Positions 1-8,468 are shown, numbered from the stretch's first letter. The stretch is 64,000 nucleotides of DNA from Niallia sp. NCCP-28 (GCF_023168165.1 NZ_BQYJ01000002.1:682001-746000); one strand, 5' to 3'. Notes: generated by a model from the sequence alone, not told the origin. Numbers and translations: made by a program.

Positions 1-131
1 TGCAGAAAGTTCAAAAGGCCCGTTATAAGGGATATGAAGAAATGCTTCAAGATTGGGAGAAACAAGATTTAGAGAAGCTGGAAATTTATTTGCAACGGCT
101 GAATCAAGATTTTAAACGTTGGGGCAGTTAA
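1..131 (+). CDS. C-terminal end of a probable MarR-family regulator (5' truncated by window)
   Basis: Only the last 42 codons are present, in frame from base 3 to the TAA at 129-131. The peptide is charged and helical and ends ...RLNQDFKRWGS, which resembles the C-terminal dimerisation helix of MarR repressors. No DNA-binding domain is visible, so the family call rests on this helix and on context: the next genes are an MFS exporter and an HlyD adaptor, an arrangement usually headed by a MarR repressor (yhbI in Bacillus subtilis). A palindrome over the -10 box of the exporter promoter is a likely target. It could be another helical protein. Confidence 0.45.
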   Translation, partial: QKVQKARYKGYEEMLQDWEKQDLEKLEIYLQRLNQDFKRWGS

Positions 132-138
132 AAGGGAG

Positions 139-172
139 GTTATCTGTTAACAGAAAAACAGATAACTTTTTT
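139..172 (+). terminator. Intrinsic terminator after the first gene
   Basis: A perfect 10-bp stem (GTTATCTGTT at 139-148 with AACAGATAAC at 157-166) has an 8-nt loop and is followed by six T. It separates the regulator end from the exporter genes. Confidence 0.85.
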
Positions 173-196
173 ATTTGTATACTAGAAAAATTCTAG

Positions 197-230
197 TTGT
201 TTTTTTAAAACTTTATATTGTATAATACAA
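197..230 (+). promoter_or_regulatory. Promoter with palindrome over the -10 box
   Basis: TTGTTT (197-202) and TATAAT (221-226) lie 18 bp apart. The -10 box sits inside TTGTATAATACAA (218-230), with 6-bp arms around one central base, the size and shape of a MarR-family operator. Transcription would reach the exporter at 516 through a leader of about 280 nt that holds a dispersed repeat. That the upstream MarR-like protein binds here is inferred. Confidence 0.55.
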
Positions 231-331
231 CTTGTTATATGCAATATATATAGTGCTAATGTTATAAAAAATAGATGGAAGGCAGGGAAACAAGTTTATT
301 AATTTTCTCATAAAAAGGGTTTTTTGCTTTT

Positions 332-473
332 GGCTGTTTTCTAAAACATTATTGTTTTCGGATAGTGTCCATGTAAATCCATGGTTAAAAAAGGCTGATT
401 TTCGTTCCAGGAGAGCATCCTGGAATGAAAATCAATCTAATCTTTTAAAAGCAACAAAGTTTACGAAAACAGC
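332..473 (+). repeat. Dispersed repeat, family 1, copy 1
   Basis: The element starts with GGCTGTTTTC and ends with GAAAACAGC, so its ends are inverted repeats. The inner sequence CGGATAGTGTCCATG...AAATCCATGGTTAAAA is shared with the copy at 6180-6381. An inner hairpin (TTTTCGTTCCAGG / CCTGGAATGAAAA) lies between them. It occupies the leader of the exporter operon. No coding capacity. Confidence 0.7.
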
Positions 474-515
474 TTTCCTTTTTTATCAATAGGCGCTCAG
501 AAAGGAGGAAGATAT

Positions 516-2126
516 ATGGGGAAGCAGGTTAATACATCTGCCTCAGAAATAGAAAAGGTTGCAGTCCCGCAGTATTTAATCATTTCGATATTGACGATAT
601 TTGCAATTGGCTCGCAATACTTTTCTAATCTTTCATACATCTTAAATCAGACAATTATTCAAAACGGGCTGCAATTAAGTTCAAATGTTTTATTAGTGCC
701 ATCCACATTATCTAATTTGGCCTTTGCACTTGGGGTTCCGTTAGGTCCTGTATTAACAAGGAAATTTGGCTTAAGAAAAAATTATCTGCTTTTTACGTTT
801 CTATTTTTATGCGGTTCCATTATTGCTGCATTATCACCAGAATTAGTCATGCTTACAATAGGAAGGATTATTCAAGGGATTAGTGCCGGTTTTTTATTTC
901 TAACAATTTTGCCAGTCAGCCTAATATCTTTTCCCAATAAAATTAGAAATATGTTTTTATTTATGATTATTACTGGGTTATTTGGAGCAAGTGCGCTTGG
1001 CGCTTTATTCGGTTCGATTTCTTTGCAGGCAGATGCGTGGCGTTGGCTGTTTCTATTAAATATCCTCGCTTCTATATTGTGTTTAGTTATTGGGTTTATC
1101 GGACTGCCAAAAAGTGATAAGAAGGAGCAGAAGGCGATCGATAAGACAGGCGTCTTTTTATGGTGCCTGATTATATTTGTTTTAGCTATTCCGTTATGCA
1201 ATTTATCGCAAAAAGGATTCAGCTCTTTTTATGTATGGCCGTTTATGCTGGTTGTTTTTATTTTGTTTATGCTGTTTATTGCTGTTGATATGAAAGCAGA
1301 AATGCCATTAGTGCCTTTTTATACATTAAAAGCGCCAAAAACTATTGCCGGTACAGTAATGGCAGTTGCCTCTCATATTGCACTTATTGTTGCAATTGCA
1401 GGAATAAATGGATTTTTGCGGAATAATCTGGATCTTCCATTTGTTTATTTATCTCATTTTTATTTTTGGTTTTTTGTTGGAATTGTTGTAACGGCGATTT
1501 TGAAAACAATTTTTTATGATAAAGTCGGAGCGGGTTTTTTAGGTGTGATAGGGTCTCTAGCCATTATTTATGTCAGTTTGAAATGGCGCATGATTGACAC
1601 AGAAGTATCTTTAAATGCTTTATATTTTCAAATAGCGTGCCTTGGCGGGGGCATTAGCATGGTGCTTGTTTCTGGTGCTCTTGGGACAGCATTGGCAGGG
1701 GATATTCATCAAGCATCCATGCGTTCTGTTGCACTGCATTCTATTCGAAATATGGTCGGAGCCATTATTTCTCCATTTATTGGCTGGTTTCTAATTACTA
1801 GAAATGCCATGAATTACGAGTCAATTCGAATGGCAGTTTCTTCAGCGAACCCTGAATTTAAGGAAGCGGCAGCAAAGTTGACCAAACATTTTGTGGAAGA
1901 GGGATTAACTGTTGCCAGGGCCAAAAGCATGGCTTCTTATGAAATAGTTGCCAATTCAAAAAGAGCAGCTGTTCTTGGGGCGTATCATGAGCTTTTTACG
2001 ATATTAATTGTTTTAAGTATTATTATGCTGATCGCATCTGTTGGAAAAATGGCAACTGGAAAAGGTAGAGCACTTGTACAAAAACCAAAAAGGATGCTTT
2101 TGCCTGCTCCAAAAGAAAAATTATAA
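516..2126 (+). CDS. yhcA: Multidrug MFS exporter, 14-TM DHA2 type (YhcA-like)
   Basis: The 536-residue protein is an integral membrane protein of the major facilitator superfamily with about 14 hydrophobic segments, the size usual for the EmrB/QacA (DHA2) group. The motif-A region after TM2 reads GPVLTRKFGLRKNY, and TM4-5 carry the GR-I-QG-SAG pattern (about residues 115-130). It probably exports drugs or toxic organics using the proton gradient. The ATG at 516 follows AAAGGAGGAAG. The next gene is an HlyD-type adaptor 37 bp downstream. Gene order (MarR, this gene, HlyD, WrbA-like, small membrane protein) recalls the yhbI-yhbJ-yhcA-yhcB-yhcC region of B. subtilis, though here the exporter precedes the adaptor. 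The substrate is not known from sequence. Confidence 0.85.
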   Translation: MGKQVNTSASEIEKVAVPQYLIISILTIFAIGSQYFSNLSYILNQTIIQNGLQLSSNVLLVPSTLSNLAFALGVPLGPVLTRKFGLRKNYLLFTFLFLCGSIIAALSPELVMLTIGRIIQGISAGFLFLTILPVSLISFPNKIRNMFLFMIITGLFGASALGALFGSISLQADAWRWLFLLNILASILCLVIGFIGLPKSDKKEQKAIDKTGVFLWCLIIFVLAIPLCNLSQKGFSSFYVWPFMLVVFILFMLFIAVDMKAEMPLVPFYTLKAPKTIAGTVMAVASHIALIVAIAGINGFLRNNLDLPFVYLSHFYFWFFVGIVVTAILKTIFYDKVGAGFLGVIGSLAIIYVSLKWRMIDTEVSLNALYFQIACLGGGISMVLVSGALGTALAGDIHQASMRSVALHSIRNMVGAIISPFIGWFLITRNAMNYESIRMAVSSANPEFKEAAAKLTKHFVEEGLTVARAKSMASYEIVANSKRAAVLGAYHELFTILIVLSIIMLIASVGKMATGKGRALVQKPKRMLLPAPKEKL

Positions 2127-2163
2127 TCAATTCATTCAACTAATGATAGATAAGGAGAAAAAC

Positions 2164-2802
2164 ATGAGTAAAGGGAAATTAATTTTTATCAACATTATAG
2201 GGCTTGTAGTCATTTTAGGGTTAATTGCTGCTGGGGGATATCTTTATTATGAAAATAGAAACTATGTAAAAACAGATGATGCCGCTGTATCAGCAGATAT
2301 ATTCCAAATGGTAGCACCAACTTCTGGTGTGCTGACAAGCTGGGAAGGAAAAGAAGGACAAACAGTTTCTAATAAACAAACAATTGGAAAAGTCGCCGGG
2401 GCAGAAAAAGAAGTTGCTGTGAAAACAGTAGAAGCAGGCACAATCATTAAAAATGAAGCAAAAGCAAACCAACTCGTTCAAGCAGGCCAAGTGCTCGCAC
2501 AGGAAGCAAATATGGATGACTTATATATTGTTGCAAATATTAAAGAAAAAAATGTAAGTGATATTGAAGTTGGCGACAGTGTGGATATTTCTATCGATGG
2601 AGATTCAGATGTTGTATTTGATGGAAAGATTGAAGAAATTGGCTATGCGACCAACTCAGTATTCTCAGCGTTGCCATCGCAAAATGCTTCTGGAAACTAT
2701 ACAAAAACAACTCAAAAAATTCCAGTGAAAATTTCTATTCAAAATCCAACCAAAAAAGTGCTTTTAGGCATGAATGCAGAAGTGAAAATTTCCATCAACT
2801 AA
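2164..2802 (+). CDS. yhbJ: HlyD/EmrA-type membrane fusion protein
   Basis: The 212-residue protein has one N-terminal membrane segment (about residues 6-28) followed by a lipoyl/HlyD-type beta domain: the YVKTDDAAVSADIF segment, then two half-motifs around GVLTSWEGKEGQTVSN and VEAGTIIKNEAKANQLV. Such proteins work with EmrB-type exporters as periplasm-facing or wall-facing adaptors. The open frame extends upstream into the exporter gene, but the ATG at 2164 has AAGGAG eight bases before it and gives the family N-terminus, so I start there. It lacks the long coiled coil of Gram-negative EmrA, as usual in Bacillus. Likely cotranscribed with the exporter. Confidence 0.85.
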   Translation: MSKGKLIFINIIGLVVILGLIAAGGYLYYENRNYVKTDDAAVSADIFQMVAPTSGVLTSWEGKEGQTVSNKQTIGKVAGAEKEVAVKTVEAGTIIKNEAKANQLVQAGQVLAQEANMDDLYIVANIKEKNVSDIEVGDSVDISIDGDSDVVFDGKIEEIGYATNSVFSALPSQNASGNYTKTTQKIPVKISIQNPTKKVLLGMNAEVKISIN

Positions 2803-3109
2803 TGGCGCTGCAGAAGTAAAGCTGCTTTAAGGGTTTCAACTATTTCATTTGATAGTTTGATGAAAAATGAAAATTTGCTGTTCAATAAAGAGCAGCCAGC
2901 ATTTGCAAATAGGAAAAGGGGCATGTGATAGCTAGAAAATCGCCTTATTAGAAAGCAGAATTCCTTTATAAAGCGAATCTTCACTGAAGAGAGAGAGTTT
3001 TATCCCAGCTGATTGTAATCTGATGCAAGATAGAATAATAGTCACATAGACGTTGCCATAAGACGTGGGTTGCAGGTTATAAGTCTGTGTCTTTTTATTA
3101 CGCATTAAC

Positions 3110-3253
3110 GGGCTTTTGACCCCCATGTAAGAGGGTGTAAAAGAAGACAGGAAATCTAGGTGGCTAGAAGCTTTCTCATAAAAGCCTGATTGGTTCCACT
3201 AACAATTAGCGGGGGATGCGGAAAACCCTCACTGATTGAAGTTTCACTTTATA
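3110..3253 (+). repeat. Dispersed repeat, family 2, copy A (two-hairpin element)
   Basis: Starts GGGCTTTTGACCCCC, later has CATAAAAGCCTGATT (pairing with the start), then CCACTAACAATTAGCGGGGG and CCCTCACTGATTG (a second stem), and ends GAAGTTTCACTTTAT. The same order of blocks recurs at 34003, 52178 and 61416, in reverse at 14251 and in degraded form at 20629. It fills most of the 590-bp gap between the adaptor and the WrbA-like gene; I see no gene in that gap. Confidence 0.7.
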
Positions 3254-3391
3254 TCAGAATTTGGCAGGCAAGTTTCTCTCGATCCAGATAAATGTATTGT
3301 CTTCTCTTATAATCTGGGGGGAGTTTCACTTACGGGGTGAGAAATGAATAGAATCGGATGATAGAGATTATGAGAAAAGAGGTTGTTTTAT

Positions 3392-3937
3392 ATGAGGAAG
3401 ATTTACGTGGTGTATGACAGCGAAGGGGACCATACGAAGTGTTTAGCCGAAGCTGTTGCAGAAGGTGCAAAAAGAGTTTCCAATACAGAAGTTTATATAG
3501 ATCATGTCAATGATGCAGATATTTTAAAATTGCCAGAAATGGATGCCGTCATTTGGGGCTGCCCTGGTCATTTTGGGACAATAAGTGGGGGGCTAAAAAC
3601 GTGGATTGATAAGCTGGGCTATTTATGGGCAGAAGGCAAGCTGATAGATAAGGTGGGAGCTGTTTTTTGTACAACAGCAACTGCGCATGGAGGATTAGAA
3701 TCGACCATGCTTAATTTAATGACACCAATGCTTCATCAAGGCATGATTATCGTTGGTTTGCCTGGCAATGTACCTGAAAATGCGTTATATGGATCTTATT
3801 ATGGCGTTGGCATTACATGTCCTGTGGAGGAAACAGAACTGATTACGAAAGAAGGGTTGGTGTTGGGCAGGGCTTTGGGAGAAAGAGTAGCAAAAGCAGC
3901 AAAAGCATACAAACAAGAGACAATGGAGAGGGTCTGA
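3392..3937 (+). CDS. yhcB: WrbA/YhcB-like flavodoxin-fold NAD(P)H:quinone oxidoreductase
   Basis: The 181-residue protein has a flavodoxin fold: a first strand [13 protein letters not shown] (FMN phosphate loop, atypical in having DSEGDHT), [19 protein letters not shown] (about residues 53-71), the WrbA signature [14 protein letters not shown], and [10 protein letters not shown]. WrbA enzymes bind FMN and reduce quinones by two electrons, avoiding semiquinone radicals in the cytosol. ATG 3392 is chosen because GAGG at 3379-3382 is 9 bases upstream; a TTG at 3383 directly abuts it. The next gene starts 2 bp after the stop, so the two are cotranscribed. The modified FMN loop makes cofactor affinity uncertain. 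Confidence 0.85.
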   Translation: MRKIYVVYDSEGDHTKCLAEAVAEGAKRVSNTEVYIDHVNDADILKLPEMDAVIWGCPGHFGTISGGLKTWIDKLGYLWAEGKLIDKVGAVFCTTATAHGGLESTMLNLMTPMLHQGMIIVGLPGNVPENALYGSYYGVGITCPVEETELITKEGLVLGRALGERVAKAAKAYKQETMERV

Positions 3938-3939
3938 AA

Positions 3940-4278
3940 ATGATGATAATCATCTGCTGCGCTGTTTTTGTTCTCTTGATAGTTGTTCTATTAACAAGCA
4001 TAAATGTGCAGTCTGCTTCACAAAATAAAGAACCTCAAGAAACGATTTTGAGGATAGAAAGCAAAGACACAGTACATCAGCCAGCAAATAAAACTTTTTT
4101 TAATTTAGATCTTCAACAACAAGATAAGGAAAAAAAGAGTCAAATACAAGCAATGGGAGACGAAGCTTTCCGGAAGGCATTGCAATCATTTCAAGGTAAA
4201 CAAGAGAAGCAAACTGAGAAAATGAAAGATGGAGAATATCGAGGATTTCTTCGGAAAATGGCAAAAAAACAGCAGTGA
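3940..4278 (+). CDS. Small single-pass membrane protein (YhcC-like position)
   Basis: A 112-residue protein begins MMIIICCAVFVLLIVVLL, one clear N-terminal membrane segment, followed by about 90 polar residues rich in Gln, Lys and Glu (LDLQQQDKEKKSQIQAMGDEAFRKALQ). No known domain. GGAGAGG at 3925-3931, inside the end of the WrbA-like gene, is the ribosome site; the open frame reaches further upstream but that part only overlaps the WrbA-like gene. It occupies the place of yhcC in the B. subtilis yhb/yhc cluster and is also a small membrane-anchored protein. Function unknown; topology suggests a soluble tail next to the exporter or the flavoprotein. Confidence 0.7.
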   Translation: MMIIICCAVFVLLIVVLLTSINVQSASQNKEPQETILRIESKDTVHQPANKTFFNLDLQQQDKEKKSQIQAMGDEAFRKALQSFQGKQEKQTEKMKDGEYRGFLRKMAKKQQ

Positions 4279-4302
4279 TAACCGATCTGAATATTTGTTA
4301 AA

Positions 4303-4333
4303 GTTTCTAATGGGCTATTAGAAGCTTTTTTTC
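4303..4333 (+). terminator. Intrinsic terminator after the WrbA-like operon
   Basis: TTCTAAT / ATTAGAA stem around GGGCT, extended by weaker pairs, then GCTTTTTTT. Confidence 0.7.
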
Positions 4334-4400
4334 TTTCTCCAAAAAGCGGAACGTTTCCTTAACAAATAAATCGAGTGAAAATGTGCAGATAAAATAATTT

Positions 4401-4451
4401 CTGTTTTATAACAGGAAGGAGTTTATTCAAAATATAATTTTCTGTTATAAT
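4401..4451 (+). promoter_or_regulatory. Extended -10 promoter and palindrome of the double TetR gene
   Basis: TGTTATAAT at 4443-4451 is an extended -10 box. CTGTTTTATAACAG at 4401-4414 is a perfect palindrome (5-bp arms, 4-bp spacer), and part of it recurs as CTGTTATAA at the -10. Autoregulation by the TetR-type protein is an inference. Confidence 0.5.
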
Positions 4452-4521
4452 GAGAGTAGGAATAAATTCTTGATTAAACTTGTTGAAAGTAAGCGTTTCT
4501 TTTATAGGAGGGAATGTTGTT

Positions 4522-5541
4522 ATGTCCCATGTAGAGGTAAAACAGGCTGCCGACCATTTAAAACATACAATGTTGATGTTATTGCGCCAAAAAGGAATTC
4601 AGCAAATTCAAGTTAAAGAGATTACAGCAAAAGCACATGTTAGCCGCAAAATTATGCTGCAATTTTATCCAGACAAGTATGCTATTTTTAATGAAATAGT
4701 TGCAGATAAAAAAGAAGAATTGTCTAAAAATTTGCTGGAGACGAATAAAATTTGCGACAAAATAAAAAAAGAAGATGTTATTTTTTGTACCATGCTTGAT
4801 TTTGTGCAAAAAAATAAATTCTTTTTTCAAACGTTTATTGATCGAAGGAAAGAGCCGTATATTGATTTTTATGATTTTTTTATCGAGTGCCAGCAGTCTG
4901 TTTCGAATGAATTATTATTGGCACATAGCAGAGCAGTGACTTTTTATATGATTAGTCTTTACGCAGTAAAAGAGAATGCAGTTTTTTCATTTAATGAAAT
5001 TTGTGAAATGTTTCACAAATTTAATGATGAATCTCTGGACAAAATCAATAGAATATGCCTGAAGATTACAGGGAAATATCGAGAAAAAAGCAAAGTGGAA
5101 GAAATATTGCAGCATGCATTTAAGGAACTTTTGCTAGAAAAGGAAAAGTATGAATCTATTACTATTTCAGATATTATGAGAAAAAGCAATCTGCGGCGTG
5201 CAACCTTTTATGAATGCTACAGCAGCAAAGAGGACTTATTGTCTGCCCTTCTTCAGGAGGAATGCTGCAAATTGATTAAACTATATTATATGGAATTTCA
5301 TTCAGGCTATGATGGAGAAATTCAATCAGCAGCTAGTTCTAATCAGGCTTATGCCTATTTTCCGCTATTTCATATTTGTAAAAATGGATGTTCATTGCCT
5401 AATTTACTCACTGACATGATCAATCAAATTATCTCTCTTTATATGGGGCAGAAAAGAAAGTTCGATAGAGAGAATATTTTAAATGCGTATTTTTTTTCCA
5501 ATAAGATATTAGCATTCTTTTTAGAAAGGCTATATAGGTAA
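4522..5541 (+). CDS. Regulator with two TetR-type DNA-binding domains
   Basis: The 339-residue protein has a TetR-like helix-turn-helix at about residues 8-60 (QVKEITAKAHVSRKIMLQFY, then PDKYAIFNEIV) and a second, more typical one at about 190-245 (ITISDIMRKSNLRRATFYEC, then YSSKEDLLSALL). Each is followed by a helical stretch of about 100 residues, so the protein looks like two short TetR proteins in tandem. TetR proteins normally carry one such domain in about 190 residues. ATG 4522 follows AGGAGGG by 8 bases; no other start fits. In the first domain the recognition helix is less canonical (SRKIMLQFY), which may mean a changed or lost DNA role. Target unknown; own promoter or the upstream export operon are candidates. 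Confidence 0.75.
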   Translation: MSHVEVKQAADHLKHTMLMLLRQKGIQQIQVKEITAKAHVSRKIMLQFYPDKYAIFNEIVADKKEELSKNLLETNKICDKIKKEDVIFCTMLDFVQKNKFFFQTFIDRRKEPYIDFYDFFIECQQSVSNELLLAHSRAVTFYMISLYAVKENAVFSFNEICEMFHKFNDESLDKINRICLKITGKYREKSKVEEILQHAFKELLLEKEKYESITISDIMRKSNLRRATFYECYSSKEDLLSALLQEECCKLIKLYYMEFHSGYDGEIQSAASSNQAYAYFPLFHICKNGCSLPNLLTDMINQIISLYMGQKRKFDRENILNAYFFSNKILAFFLERLYR

Positions 5542-5725
5542 AGACTAAGACAACTGTTTCTTTTGATGTTGGTTACCAAACAAGAAAATAAGCAGACAAA
5601 ATGGTTTGCGGAAAAAAGGAGATTTACAATATATTAATAAATTTTCTGCATATTTTTCTAGAAGGAAAGGTTAACTGCATGTAAAATATAGTTAGGTAAC
5701 TATTATCATTTATTGGAGGATTAAG

Positions 5726-6163
5726 GTGGAATCCAGAAAAACTGAAAAAAAACAGCATATAAAACAACATGTCAGGTTGTCGTTTGTTTTGCAGCTTATT
5801 TTAAATATTTCATTGGTGTTGCTTGCTGTTACATTAAGCATATTAATGATTGAAGAGATTATTTATTTTGTTCAGTATGCGATTTCTTTAGATAGCAGCC
5901 AAACAAACTATGAATTATTGGAAAGAATTCTAATCTTTTTCTTATACTTTGAATTTATCGCATTAATTGTTAAGTATTTTCAGGAGGATTATCATTTCCC
6001 TCTTCGCTATTTTCTGTATATAGGCATTACAGCGATGGTGCGATTAATTATTGTCTATCATGATAATGCCATGCAAACACTATTATATACTTGTTCTATT
6101 TTAGTGCTTGTCATTAGCTACTATATCATTTCGTCGGCAGCATCTAAAAAAGATAAATTCTAA
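5726..6163 (+). CDS. psiE: PsiE-family membrane protein
   Basis: The 145-residue protein has four hydrophobic segments and the PsiE signature FLYFEFIALIVKYF followed by YHFPLRYFLYIGITAMVR (about residues 70-110). PsiE was named from phosphate-starvation induction in E. coli; its molecular activity is unknown. The GTG start at 5726 has TGGAGGA five bases upstream. It stands alone, 184 bp after the double TetR gene, and is followed by a family 1 repeat. Confidence 0.85.
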   Translation: MESRKTEKKQHIKQHVRLSFVLQLILNISLVLLAVTLSILMIEEIIYFVQYAISLDSSQTNYELLERILIFFLYFEFIALIVKYFQEDYHFPLRYFLYIGITAMVRLIIVYHDNAMQTLLYTCSILVLVISYYIISSAASKKDKF

Positions 6164-6179
6164 GCTAAACTAAAAAGAA

Positions 6180-6381
6180 GGCTGTTTTCGAAAAGATTGT
6201 TGTTTTTCGGATAGTTTCCATGAGTAAATCCATGGTTAAAACAGGTTGATTGGAGTGAAAGGTGCAAGACTCCTGTGGGATTAGCAGGACAGGCGAGACT
6301 TCGCAAGGTCACAGCCCGTTTACGGAAAGAGAGCATAATCAACATACGCCTTTATAAGCAATCAAGTTTAGGAAAACGGCC
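6180..6381 (+). repeat. Dispersed repeat, family 1, copy 2
   Basis: Begins GGCTGTTTTCGAAAAGATTG and ends AGTTTAGGAAAACGGCC, inverted relative to the start. It shares CGGATAGT.TCCATG and TAAATCCATGGTTAAAA with copy 1. The middle (GGAGTGAAAGGTGCAAGACT, then CCTGTGGGATTAGCAGGACA) is of the kind often met between genes in Bacillaceae genomes. No gene found in this stretch. Confidence 0.7.
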
Positions 6382-6399
6382 GAAAAGAAAGACTCCACA

Positions 6400-6435
6400 A
6401 AAAACACTTATTCAACTAGAATAAGGTTTTTTTGC
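6400..6435. terminator. Probable bidirectional terminator
   Basis: ACTTATTC / GAATAAGG(T) hairpin flanked by A6 on the left and T7 on the right, downstream of psiE and its repeat. Confidence 0.6.
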
Positions 6436-6544
6436 GGGGAACATGTTTTCAAATATTTATATTATAAAATATCTATAGTGATTTTTTATTCGTTTTTTAT
6501 GATGAATAGTCTTTTGGATAAAATTTGGAGGAACAAACTAGAAT

Positions 6545-7825
6545 ATGCGTCTTAGAGATTGGGATAGAAATTTAAAGATACGTTTAGCAGGAGAAACAAT
6601 TGTAAATATAACATTTTGGATGTTTTTTCCTTTCCTTGCTATTTATTTTGCTGATTCATTTGGAAAAACATCTGCAGGAATATTATTAATTGTTTCCCAA
6701 GCATTTTCGGTCATAGCAAATCTTCTCGGCGGTTATTATGCAGACCGCTATGGCAGAAAAAAAATGATGGTGCTGTCTGCTTGCATCCAAGGAATGGCTT
6801 TTGTTATTTTTGGTTTATCTAGTTCACCATGGCTGGATTCTCCAATTCTCGGATTTATATGTTTTACCGTTATAGGCATGTTTGGGGCTATTTACTGGCC
6901 TGCAAGTCAAGCGATGGTGGCAGATGTTGTTCCTGAAAAACACCGAAGCAGCGTATTTGCCGTTTTTTATACAAGCATTAATGTTGCGGTAGTAATAGGA
7001 CCAATTATTGGCGGAATATTTTATAAAGATTATCGTTTTCCGTTATTGATTAGTGCAGGAATTCTTAATATTGTTTTAAGCGTTGTTTTAAAAATTTGGA
7101 TTGAAGAAACAGCTCCCGTGCATCAAAAAGTAGGGGAAGCAGCCAAACAAAATTGGCTTCGTGCGATAGGTGCACAAATGAAAGACTATCGTGTTATTAT
7201 CCAAGACAGGACATTTTTATTATTTATTATTGCAGGCGTGTTAGTTGGACAAACCTTTATGCAGCTCGATCTTTTATTCCCTGTTTATGTAAGTGAAAGT
7301 ATTTCCAATCAGCCGTTATTGACATTCGGGGAATGGTCCCTCGTAATAGAAAATACGCAAGCATTTGGATTGATACTGGCGGAAAATGGGCTGTTAGTTG
7401 CGTTATTTACGATTGTTGTAACAAGATGGATGACAAAGTTTAAAGAAAGGAATGTATTTATTTTATCTTCCATCATTTATGCAGCATCGATTTTTCTTTT
7501 TAGCCAAACATCATGGATATGGGGAATGCTGTTTGCAATGGCAGTATTTACACTAGCAGAACTGATGACAGCAGGTATTCAGCAAGGATTTATTTCTGAA
7601 ATTGCTCCGGAAGATAAAAGAGGCCAGTATTTTGCGGCAGCAAGTTTACGTTTTACCTTTTCTAAAATGCTTGCGCCGCTGTCCATTCCAATGAGTGCGT
7701 GGTTTGGATATACATGGACATTTATGATTATATGCATACTGGCACTTCTTAGCGCTGTCATCTATTATATAATGTTCGGTAAGATGGATAAGAACAAACA
7801 TCAAGCTGTATGGGCAGAAGAATAA
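6545..7825 (+). CDS. MFS transporter, 12-TM (DHA1-like)
   Basis: The 426-residue membrane protein has about 12 hydrophobic segments and the MFS motif A after TM2, GGYYADRYGRKKMM (about residues 60-73). The N-terminus (LAGETIVNITFWMFFPFLAIYF) resembles the MdtH/YttB-like group of bacterial drug exporters. ATG 6545 is preceded by TTGGAGG with a rather long 13-base spacing; no better in-frame start is near. It forms its own transcription unit, closed by a terminator. Substrate cannot be told from sequence. Confidence 0.8.
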   Translation: MRLRDWDRNLKIRLAGETIVNITFWMFFPFLAIYFADSFGKTSAGILLIVSQAFSVIANLLGGYYADRYGRKKMMVLSACIQGMAFVIFGLSSSPWLDSPILGFICFTVIGMFGAIYWPASQAMVADVVPEKHRSSVFAVFYTSINVAVVIGPIIGGIFYKDYRFPLLISAGILNIVLSVVLKIWIEETAPVHQKVGEAAKQNWLRAIGAQMKDYRVIIQDRTFLLFIIAGVLVGQTFMQLDLLFPVYVSESISNQPLLTFGEWSLVIENTQAFGLILAENGLLVALFTIVVTRWMTKFKERNVFILSSIIYAASIFLFSQTSWIWGMLFAMAVFTLAELMTAGIQQGFISEIAPEDKRGQYFAAASLRFTFSKMLAPLSIPMSAWFGYTWTFMIICILALLSAVIYYIMFGKMDKNKHQAVWAEE

Positions 7826-7833
7826 AGAAGAAA

Positions 7834-7878
7834 GTTGTTTAGAAAGGAGCAGTTGTTCCATTCTAGACAACTTTTTTT
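7834..7878 (+). terminator. Intrinsic terminator of the MFS gene
   Basis: GTTGTTTAGAA (7834-7844) pairs with TTCTAGACAAC (7861-7871), one G-U pair, then seven T. Confidence 0.85.
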
Positions 7879-7938
7879 CTTTTTGTAAAAACTATCGAAA
7901 TAGGCATGTCGTCTAATTAGAAGAAAGGAGGATAAGTG

Positions 7939-8466
7939 GTGGATGAAATAATAGAAGCATGGAATTTTGAGGAGGCAGATGCAGTTTTTGGGGAAATTGT
8001 TGAAAAATATGGACAAGATATGCTGCAGCTTACTTTTTCTTATGTAAACAATAAAGCACTTGCAGAAGACTTAACCCAAGATATCTTTGTAAAGTGCTAT
8101 AAATCTCTTCATACATATAAACGAAATTCTAGCCTGAAAACATGGCTTTGGCGAATTGCCATCAATCATTGCAAAGATTATTTAAAAAGCTGGTACAACA
8201 AAAATGTTGTGGAAATGCAAAATGAAGGCAGCCTCACAAGCAACGGCGAAATGGTGGAAGATGTTATTATTCAAAGAGAAGAAGAGGAACGACTTGTTTC
8301 TTTTGTGATGAAGCTTCCAGTTAAATACCGAGAAGTGATTTATCTTTATTATTTTGAAGAGCTGACAATCAAGGAAATATCTTTAATTATTCATGTAAAT
8401 GAAAATACCATTAAAACAAGAATGAAAAAAGCAAAAGCTCTATTAAAAAAAGAATGGAGGGATTAA
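7939..8466 (+). CDS. ECF-type sigma-70 family RNA polymerase sigma factor
   Basis: A 175-residue sigma factor with region 2 (LAEDLTQDIFVKCYKSL, then KTWLWRIAINHCKDYLKSW; about residues 35-80) and region 4 (LPVKYREVIYLYYFEELTIK...NTIKTRMKKAKALLKK; about 120-170). It directs RNA polymerase to a small set of promoters. Two GTG codons, 7936 and 7939, are possible starts; GGAGG at 7927-7931 is better spaced from 7939. The next gene begins 2 bp after the stop. No anti-sigma factor with a membrane segment and zinc motif is next to it; instead a PadR-like protein and a SEDS protein follow, so control of this sigma factor may be unusual. Confidence 0.9.
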   Translation: MDEIIEAWNFEEADAVFGEIVEKYGQDMLQLTFSYVNNKALAEDLTQDIFVKCYKSLHTYKRNSSLKTWLWRIAINHCKDYLKSWYNKNVVEMQNEGSLTSNGEMVEDVIIQREEEERLVSFVMKLPVKYREVIYLYYFEELTIKEISLIIHVNENTIKTRMKKAKALLKKEWRD

Positions 8467-8468
8467 TA

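Noticed and set aside
872-1201. Open frame on the minus strand inside the first exporter gene
   Set aside because: No ribosome site, and codon content mirrors the membrane protein on the other strand; a shadow frame, as are the other overlapping frames in this window.
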